Shown here piece by piece: positions 30,518 to 37,183 of a stretch of 37,183 nucleotides of DNA; position 1 is the stretch's first letter; every line of letters begins with the position of its first letter. A program made the position numbers and the translations under genes. The stretch lies in the NCBI GenBank assembly GCA_011390775.1, contig JAABRS010000004.1, forward strand, positions 1 to 37,183, written 5' to 3'. The notes under the pieces were generated by a model. It was not told where the DNA came from and made no database searches. It was given only the letters and a program-made list of their open reading frames with translations. Source of the stretch: Clostridia bacterium. GTDB lineage: Bacteria; Bacillota; Clostridia; Tissierellales; Dethiosulfatibacteraceae.

Positions 30518-32008
30518 TTACTTAATGGCTTTTGAAATTGCATCATCAAATTCATCCATTATTTCTTGATTTGGTTCTTCAGTAGCTAATGAAACTACAT
30601 AAATTAAAATTGATGATATTATGAATGCTGGTATTATTTCATAAAGTCCAAAAATAGTAGCAGTTGAAACTTTTCCTATCTGAACCCATGCAATTACTGT
30701 AACTGCACCGGATATCATACCAGCGATTGCTCCCCACTTATTTGTCCTTCTCCAGAACAATGAAGCTATAATTAGAGGTCCAAATGCAGCTCCTAATCCA
30801 GCCCAAGCATATGAAACTAATCCAAATACGGAACTATTAGGATCGAAAGCTATAACTAAAGCTACAACAGCTATACCTATAACTGAAAAACGACTAACAT
30901 TAAGCATTTGATCGTCGGTAGCATCTTTTTTGATATACTTCTTAAAGATGTCTTCTGAAATTGAAGATGCTGTAACCAACAACTGTGAATCGGCAGTACT
31001 CATACTAGCTGCAAGAATAGCTGCTAATAATACTCCTGCTAATATTGGAAAGAATAAAGTATCAACTGACATCATAAATATTTTTTCAGGATCGTCTATA
31101 CCAGTAATATATAATCTACCAAATACACCAACGAATACTGCTGCAGTTAATGATATAGAAACCCATACCATTGCTATTAATCTAGCTTTTTTAACCTGTT
31201 GAGTGCTTCCTATAGCCATAAATCTTGCTAATATATGAGGTTGACCAAAGTATCCAAGTCCCCATGCTAAGTTGGAAGATATTGCTATAACAGAAATTAC
31301 TCCTCCACCTGTAGATTTCGTAAGATGTAGAAAGTTTGGATCAACCTGTCTTAAACCTTCAAATGCAGTTCCAAAACCGCCTAATTCAGCAACCATTACA
31401 AATGGTACTGCAATAAGTGCAAAGAACATTAACATACCTTGTATAAAGTCTGTAAATGAAACCGCCATGAATCCACCTAAGAAAGTATAGGAAATAATAA
31501 TAGCTCCACCTAATAATAATGCAACTGTATAATCAACTCCCATTAATGTTTCAAATAATTTAGCTCCTGCTGAGAATTGAGCTGAGGTATAAACTGCAAA
31601 GAATACTATAATAACAATTGACGATACTAATCTTAAAATATTAGTATTATCTCTAAATCTATTTTCAAAATAATCTGATAAGGTTAAAGAATCTCCAGCT
31701 ACCTCAGTGTAACTTCTTAACCTCAAAGCTACTACCTTCCAGTTGATATAAGTACCGATACCTAATCCAATAGCTATCCAAGCTGCTTCGATACCTGCAA
31801 CATAAGCTGCTCCTGGAAGTCCAATCAATAACCATCCACTCATATCTGAAGCCTGTGCAGAAAGTGCAGCAGTCCAACTTCCTAGTTTTCTACCACCAAG
31901 TACATAATCTGCAAAATCTGATGTTTTCTTATAATATACATAACCTATTGCTACCATACCAATAAGGTAAATAGCTAAAACTACAATTTTAATAACGTTT
32001 CCATCCAT
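30518..32008 (-). CDS. putP: Sodium/proline symporter
   Basis: ORF 496 aa SSS family; DFADYVLGGRKLGSWTAALSAQASDMSGWLLIGLPGAAY. Confidence 0.93.
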   Translation of the reverse strand: MDGNVIKIVVLAIYLIGMVAIGYVYYKKTSDFADYVLGGRKLGSWTAALSAQASDMSGWLLIGLPGAAYVAGIEAAWIAIGLGIGTYINWKVVALRLRSYTEVAGDSLTLSDYFENRFRDNTNILRLVSSIVIIVFFAVYTSAQFSAGAKLFETLMGVDYTVALLLGGAIIISYTFLGGFMAVSFTDFIQGMLMFFALIAVPFVMVAELGGFGTAFEGLRQVDPNFLHLTKSTGGGVISVIAISSNLAWGLGYFGQPHILARFMAIGSTQQVKKARLIAMVWVSISLTAAVFVGVFGRLYITGIDDPEKIFMMSVDTLFFPILAGVLLAAILAASMSTADSQLLVTASSISEDIFKKYIKKDATDDQMLNVSRFSVIGIAVVALVIAFDPNSSVFGLVSYAWAGLGAAFGPLIIASLFWRRTNKWGAIAGMISGAVTVIAWVQIGKVSTATIFGLYEIIPAFIISSILIYVVSLATEEPNQEIMDEFDDAISKAIK

Positions 32009-32149
32009 TTAATAATTCCACCCTTCTATATTTTTTGTATATACTGTTCTAATGCTTTATTTACTAAAAATACACCTCCTTTAATTTTATTCATTAAAAC
32101 ATTAGATACAATTTACTAACTATATATAAAGCAATAACTATGCCAACTT

Positions 32150-32196
32150 AAAATAAAAGGGTTAAGCATTGAAAATTCAACACTTAGCCCTTGAAA
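32150..32196 (-). terminator. Putative terminator downstream of the ClpE-like gene
   Basis: AGGGTTAAG...CTTAGCCCT 9-bp stem (one wobble) plus inner TTGAA/TTCAA; T-rich on the minus-strand 3' side (ttttattt). Confidence 0.65.
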
Positions 32197-32323
32197 CTTG
32201 TTATATAATTAACATGCGTTTATTTTCAGACCAGCTTATGTCGAAAAATAGACTAGGCATAAATATACTTTCTCTTTGTTCCACTGATTATAACAACTAA
32301 AGAGAGTCGAAAATTAGACTTGA

Positions 32324-34678
32324 CTAATTTATTTCTAAATTTATTTTATTTTCTTTAAGTGTAAATACTGCTGTCATATTTTCTCTGATTTCTCCTTTGA
32401 GATAAGCATCAGATATTTCATCCTCTATATATTTTTGTATTGTTCTTCTTAAAGGTCTAGCTCCATACTTTGTGCTGTATCCTTTTTCTAATAAAAATTC
32501 TCTAGCTTCCTCGGAGACTTCTATGTCTATTGATTTTTCGGTAGCATCCTTTATTACTTCTTTAAGCATAAGATCTACTATCTGTCTTAATTCATCTCTC
32601 TTTAATTCTTCGAAAACTACAATTTCATCCACTCTATTTAAAAATTCAGGTCTAAAAGATTCTTTTAATGCATCCTTAACTTTGCTTTCTAGAGCTTCAT
32701 ACTCATTATTTCCGAAACCAATTTTATTACCTTTATTGTTAGTTCCTGCATTTGATGTCATAATTACAACTGTGTTTTCAAAGTTTACTGTTTTACCCTT
32801 ATTGTCTGTTAATATTCCATCTTCAAGTATTTGAAGAAGTAAATTAAAGACATCCGGGTGAGCTTTTTCTATTTCATCTAATAGTATAACTGAATAGGGT
32901 TTTCTTTTGATTTTTTCTGTTAAGAAACCTGCCTGATCAAACCCAACATATCCAGGAGGTGCTCCGATTAATTTTGATACTGTATGTTTTTCCATATATT
33001 CTGACATATCAAGTCTAATTAGAGCTTCTTCATTCTCGAAAAGTTCGAATGCTAAGGTTCTAGCCAGTTCAGTTTTACCTACCCCGGTAGGACCTACAAA
33101 GATAAACGATGAAGGTTTTCTTTTCTTTTTAAAACCGGATCTATTTCTTCTAATGGCTTTAGCTAAACTTGAAACAGCTTTATTTTGACCAATTACTCTT
33201 CTGTGAAGTCTAGATTCTAAACTAAGTAGTTTTTCAGCTTCAATCTCTGTAATTTTATGTACAGGAATTTTAGTCCATGCTTCAATTACATAAGCTATAT
33301 CTTCAACTGTTAAATAAACATTTTCGCATTGTTTTTCTATTTCGGCAATTTTGTTTTCTATTTTTAGTTCTTTCATTCTTAAGTCTGCAGCTCTTTCATA
33401 ATTATCTTCCTGAGCAGCTTCTTCTTTTTCATCTCTTATTTTCTTCAGTTCATTAATAAGGTGTTCTAATTCTACTAACCCTTTATTTTTAAGATTTGCT
33501 CTAGAACCAGCTTCATCAATTATATCAATTGCTTTATCCGGTAAAAATCTGTCAGTTATATATCTTTCAGACATTTTAGCGGCAACCTCTATAATCTTGT
33601 TAGTTATTTTAACCTTATGATAATCTTCATAATAGTCTTTTATGCCTTTAAGTATTTCAATTGTTTCGTTTATCGAAGGTTCTTCGACTATTATAGGTTG
33701 AAATCTTCTTTCAAGGGCAGCATCTTTTTCTATATGTTTTCTATATTCTTCTAGAGTCGTTGCTCCAATAATTTGAACTTCCCCTCTCGCTAAAGCAGGT
33801 TTCAGAATATTTGCAGCATTCATTGAGCCACCTTCTGCTTCTCCAGCTCCTGCTATACTATGAACTTCATCAATTACAAGTATTACATTACCAGCTTCAC
33901 TAGCTTCATTAATGATAGCTTTCATTCTTGATTCAAATTGACCCCTAAATTGTGTTCCTGCAACTACACTTGTTAAATCCAACAAATATAGTTCTGTATT
34001 AAATAGTTTTACAGGGACCTGTTTACTTACAATTCTTACGGCTAATCCTTCAGCTATAGCGGTTTTCCCAACGCCCGGTTCACCAAGGAGTGCAGGGTTG
34101 TTTTTAGCCCTTCTATTTAATATTTGTACAACTCTATCAATTTCTCTATCTCTACCTATAATTCTATCGATTTCATTGTTTTTAGCTTTTTCAGTTAGAT
34201 TTATGCCGTAAACGTCCAAGTATTTTTTCTTCTTTTTGTTTTTCTTTAATCTCATTTTTATGCCGTTTTTGCCTTTAGTACTTCGAGTTTTTTCATCCTT
34301 TTCGTTATCGTTATCTTCGCCGTCATCATCTTCTGTATTGTACTTGTTGTTTTTGTTGTTTGACAAGTTTGAAAGTCCAGAATTCAATAAACTTGAAAAT
34401 GGATTTTTCCCATTATCATCAGAATTTTGAAAATTTTGAGTTAACTCATCCATATCTATATCTCCAAGTACTTCTTGAAGCTGTTCATTTATATTTTCAA
34501 AATCATCAGGATTCATTCCAGTCTGCTGTATAATTTGATCCATTGGTGCTATTCCCTTTTTCTTAGCACAAGGGATACAAAGACCTTCAGTTTTCATTTT
34601 TCCTTCTTCCATTTTATTAACAAATATAACGGCTACGTTTTTATTACAATTTGAACATAACATTTTTATCATCTCCAT
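32324..34678 (-). CDS. ATP-dependent Clp protease ATP-binding subunit, ClpE-like (N-terminal zinc finger, UVR motif)
   Basis: ORF 784 aa; MLCSNCNKNVAVIFVNK...LCIPCAKKKG, two AAA+ modules (GEPGVGKTAIAEGLA; GPTGVGKTELARTLA). Start may be at the internal Met of MLCSNC. Confidence 0.92.
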   Translation of the reverse strand: MEMIKMLCSNCNKNVAVIFVNKMEEGKMKTEGLCIPCAKKKGIAPMDQIIQQTGMNPDDFENINEQLQEVLGDIDMDELTQNFQNSDDNGKNPFSSLLNSGLSNLSNNKNNKYNTEDDDGEDNDNEKDEKTRSTKGKNGIKMRLKKNKKKKKYLDVYGINLTEKAKNNEIDRIIGRDREIDRVVQILNRRAKNNPALLGEPGVGKTAIAEGLAVRIVSKQVPVKLFNTELYLLDLTSVVAGTQFRGQFESRMKAIINEASEAGNVILVIDEVHSIAGAGEAEGGSMNAANILKPALARGEVQIIGATTLEEYRKHIEKDAALERRFQPIIVEEPSINETIEILKGIKDYYEDYHKVKITNKIIEVAAKMSERYITDRFLPDKAIDIIDEAGSRANLKNKGLVELEHLINELKKIRDEKEEAAQEDNYERAADLRMKELKIENKIAEIEKQCENVYLTVEDIAYVIEAWTKIPVHKITEIEAEKLLSLESRLHRRVIGQNKAVSSLAKAIRRNRSGFKKKRKPSSFIFVGPTGVGKTELARTLAFELFENEEALIRLDMSEYMEKHTVSKLIGAPPGYVGFDQAGFLTEKIKRKPYSVILLDEIEKAHPDVFNLLLQILEDGILTDNKGKTVNFENTVVIMTSNAGTNNKGNKIGFGNNEYEALESKVKDALKESFRPEFLNRVDEIVVFEELKRDELRQIVDLMLKEVIKDATEKSIDIEVSEEAREFLLEKGYSTKYGARPLRRTIQKYIEDEISDAYLKGEIRENMTAVFTLKENKINLEIN

Positions 34679-34931
34679 TTATTTTTCATATTAATATATT
34701 TTTCATATTCCTTGGGAATACCTATTACTCTAATTATGATTAATACACTATAACAGGTTTTTGTTTAGATTTCAACATTATAGATTATTTAACAAGTCTA
34801 TCTATTACTATATTATACCAGTTTATAGAGGGATTATACAAATGTTGCAAAGAATTAGTAATTGATATCAATTATCAAAGATTTTTGAATAATGAATACA
34901 TTAAAAAAATATTTTTTTATTGTCGACACTC

Positions 34932-34960
34932 TTGTCATATACCCATAAATATTATATAAT
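34932..34960 (+). promoter_or_regulatory. SigA-like promoter for riboswitch/surface-protein transcript
   Basis: TTGTCA(34932-34937)-N17-TATAAT(34955-34960). Confidence 0.75.
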
Positions 34961-34972
34961 AAAAATAAGTAA

Positions 34973-34986
34973 TGAGCATATGCTCA
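34973..34986. promoter_or_regulatory. 14-bp perfect palindrome, operator candidate
   Basis: TGAGCATATGCTCA, about 12 bp after the -10 element. Confidence 0.55.
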
Positions 34987-35020
34987 AAATATTATAAATT
35001 AAATAATACTTATAATATTT

Positions 35021-35098
35021 CGCAAATGAATAGGAGACTGTGATGTGTAGATGTAATTAGGACACTTATTCTACACGGAGTCAATAGTGTAACCGGCC
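35021..35098 (+). ncRNA. Cyclic-di-GMP-II riboswitch, copy 1
   Basis: GGAGACTGTGATGTGTAGATGTAATTAGGACACTT...GGAGTCAATAGTGTAACCGGCC; ACACT/AGTGT helix. Confidence 0.8.
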
Positions 35099-35120
35099 TT
35101 AGTTTTAGGTTGGTTTTTTT
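35091..35120 (+). terminator. Terminator overlapping 3' end of riboswitch copy 1
   Basis: AACCGGCCT-TAGTTTT-AGGTTGGTT followed by Ts. Confidence 0.85.
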
Positions 35121-35194
35121 GTCCAATAAATTTAATAAAAGGGGTGATTATTAGGCGATTATGGTTTAGTTTAATGAGATACAAGATGGTATTA

Positions 35195-35269
35195 GCAGAT
35201 TTTGGAGACTAAGAACTTTGGGAATCAAGAGGGCACTTTTCCTTTAGGGAGTCAATAGTGCAACCGACC
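35195..35269 (+). ncRNA. Cyclic-di-GMP-II riboswitch, copy 2
   Basis: GGAGACTAAGAACTTTGGGAATCAAGAGGGCACTT...GGAGTCAATAGTGCAACCGACC; GCACT/AGTGC helix; close to the known clostridial GGGCACUU...AGUGCAACCGACC core. Confidence 0.88.
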
Positions 35270-35289
35270 AGCGATAGCTGGATTTTTTT
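35267..35289 (+). terminator. Terminator overlapping 3' end of riboswitch copy 2
   Basis: CCAGC-GATA-GCTGG-ATTTTTTT. Confidence 0.82.
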
Positions 35290-35315
35290 ATTTTTGTATG
35301 ATTGGAGGAAATCAA

Positions 35316-37183
35316 ATGATACTGAAAAAGAAGAAATTTATATTATTTTTAGCAACATTAGTTATTTTATTACCTATAATTCAGATTCCATCATACTCTT
35401 ACGACAATTTAGCAGAATTTGATTACGTAGGACCTGGATTATATGAAACAGATTTAGTAGTAATAGAAGGTGGAGAAAGATTAGAAAACTATACCACCGT
35501 TGGAAACGTTTCCATATGGAATACGAGAAATGAATTATTTATTGAAATAACAACAGGTGAAAACTGGACATTAAAGGAAACTATGATATTTGTAGGAAAT
35601 GATGAAATACCTGTTTCAATAGGTGGTAATCCTAAAATGAGTAATTTTCCCTACATAAAAAGATTTAAAGAAGATGAATATTCCTATACTTTAGTACTTA
35701 AACTTGTTGATGATTTGGATATGTCTTGGGGGAGAAGAGACGAAGAAAAAAGAATACCTAAGATTGCAGTGTGTACTAAGGTGAGAAATATTGGAGAGGA
35801 AGATATTCAAGAAAATCAATTATTTGCTTGGGCAGAGGGTAACCATCAGTTTGAGGTTAATTCAGGCTGGTATGTAAATTATGCTGTAGTTCATCCAAAG
35901 ACAGGACATTTTATAGATAGTCCTGTAGAAGGTGTAAACTATAAAACACCTACAGCAAAAGGTAAAACCGACGAAGGAGGAGCCTTCGACTACATAGAAG
36001 GTGAAGATGTAGAGTTTTATATAGGGGAGGTATATATAGGTAAAGCTAAAGCTGCCCATAAAATTACTCCTTATGAAGTATTTAATACAACAAATAGGGA
36101 TGACGAGAGAGCAGTGAATATGGCAATGCTTCTTCAAAGCTTTGACAGTGATGGAGATACTAAGTCGGGAATAAAAATAACCGAAAATGTAAGTGATGCT
36201 TTTAATGAAGTTGTAGAAGAATTAGCAGTACAAGAAGTTGATTTTTCAGATACAGAATTAATAGAGATGCTAATTACAGAAACAGATAATAAAACTGGAA
36301 ACAGCTTAAATATTGTATCCCAAGAAGAAGCTAAACAAAATCTCAAGGACAATACAGACAGTGATATCTTTAGAAAAAATGTATCAAAAACAGAAGGTAC
36401 TGTTAATACTAAGGCAAAATTAGAACTTATGCGAGGATACGTTCCGGCACAAAAAGCCAACGGCGATCCAGTAGATTTAAATTATTATGAAAGAATATAT
36501 AATGAAGACGGAAGTTTTATAGATAACATGATAGAAACAAGAAATGAAGCTAAACCTCTAATAACGGCTTATACAGATGAAATTCCAGGAACTGGTGCAT
36601 CAGATGTATTTGCAGCTGTATCAAGAGATGATGGAGCTTCTTGGAAGATAACCAATATCTCAAAATCAGCAGATAAATCATCATTTGAGCTTGCAAATGG
36701 ACAGGATTATCCTGGTGATGTTAGAAAACCTCAAGTAAGAATAAAAGGCAACTATATATTAGTAGCATGGACATCAACCTTTGCAAGAACAGGAAAGCCT
36801 ACTTATGCTATTAAAACAGAAGATGAAGAATCTGAAGATTATTATCCATATGATGATCCATATTATGAAGAAGATATATGGGGTGTATCCGGACCTCAAA
36901 GATCATTAGATTATACTGATCTTGGATATCCAGAAGTTGGAGAGATACCTTTCAGTGTTGTATGGACATGTAGAGGAGTGATAAATCAAGAAACTGGAGA
37001 AATCACCTGGTATAAACCGGAAAGACTTACCTCCGGAAGAAGAGATGCCTGTCAGATAATGATGGAAGGTGCAGAAGATGTAGGGTTTGCTGTAGTATGG
37101 CAGGAAGATCCTGAAGGACTAAGACCTGGTGAACAAGCCGGTCCTGGTGAAGGATGGAGCGGTGCTACAACAAATCACAAAAC
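35316..37183 (+). CDS. Large secreted/surface protein, 5' part only (runs off window); BNR/sialidase-like repeat region
   Basis: RBS ggagg then ATG 35316; signal peptide MILKKKKFILFLATLVILLPIIQIPSYS; open frame of 622 codons to window end; VFAAVSRDDGASWKITNISK resembles a BNR-type repeat. Absent from ORF track because no stop in window. Confidence 0.85.
   Translation, partial: MILKKKKFILFLATLVILLPIIQIPSYSYDNLAEFDYVGPGLYETDLVVIEGGERLENYTTVGNVSIWNTRNELFIEITTGENWTLKETMIFVGNDEIPVSIGGNPKMSNFPYIKRFKEDEYSYTLVLKLVDDLDMSWGRRDEEKRIPKIAVCTKVRNIGEEDIQENQLFAWAEGNHQFEVNSGWYVNYAVVHPKTGHFIDSPVEGVNYKTPTAKGKTDEGGAFDYIEGEDVEFYIGEVYIGKAKAAHKITPYEVFNTTNRDDERAVNMAMLLQSFDSDGDTKSGIKITENVSDAFNEVVEELAVQEVDFSDTELIEMLITETDNKTGNSLNIVSQEEAKQNLKDNTDSDIFRKNVSKTEGTVNTKAKLELMRGYVPAQKANGDPVDLNYYERIYNEDGSFIDNMIETRNEAKPLITAYTDEIPGTGASDVFAAVSRDDGASWKITNISKSADKSSFELANGQDYPGDVRKPQVRIKGNYILVAWTSTFARTGKPTYAIKTEDEESEDYYPYDDPYYEEDIWGVSGPQRSLDYTDLGYPEVGEIPFSVVWTCRGVINQETGEITWYKPERLTSGRRDACQIMMEGAEDVGFAVVWQEDPEGLRPGEQAGPGEGWSGATTNHK

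Noticed and set aside
35862-36460. Minus-strand ORFs 35862..36137 and 36134..36460
   Set aside because: Antisense to the continuous, well-initiated surface-protein frame; composition not protein-like for independent genes.
1-37183. CRISPR array, prophage, toxin-antitoxin or known defence island
   Set aside because: No spaced direct repeats, integrase/transposase, or recognisable defence genes found on reading.

Overview
AT-rich Firmicutes (Clostridia/Tissierellia-like) chromosomal window, mostly housekeeping genes with good codon continuity. In order: chromate transporter pair; class V aminotransferase + DapA-family lyase; hydroxylamine reductase (hcp) + cupin, divergent from a Crp/Fnr regulator; small ferredoxin; MATE transporter; DUF362 ferredoxin-like protein; uvrB-uvrA-GGDEF-uvrC cluster; a degraded cobalamin (B12) biosynthesis operon behind an apparently intact B12 riboswitch; hprK; pyruvate:ferredoxin oxidoreductase; glpK; murB-PHP-rapZ; MATE-nitroreductase; putP; a ClpE-like ATPase. 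At the right edge a promoter and palindrome precede two tandem c-di-GMP-II-type riboswitches, each with its own terminator, followed by a large secreted surface protein that runs off the window and is missing from the ORF track. The strongest items are the tandem c-di-GMP-II riboswitches, the decayed B12 operon (cbiB tail, cobD with two in-frame TAA codons and loss of the PLP-lysine region, truncated third gene) and several promoter-embedded palindromes (LexA-like, HcpR-like, CsoR/CstR-like, GntR-like). No CRISPR array, tRNA, rRNA, phage or transposon was seen.
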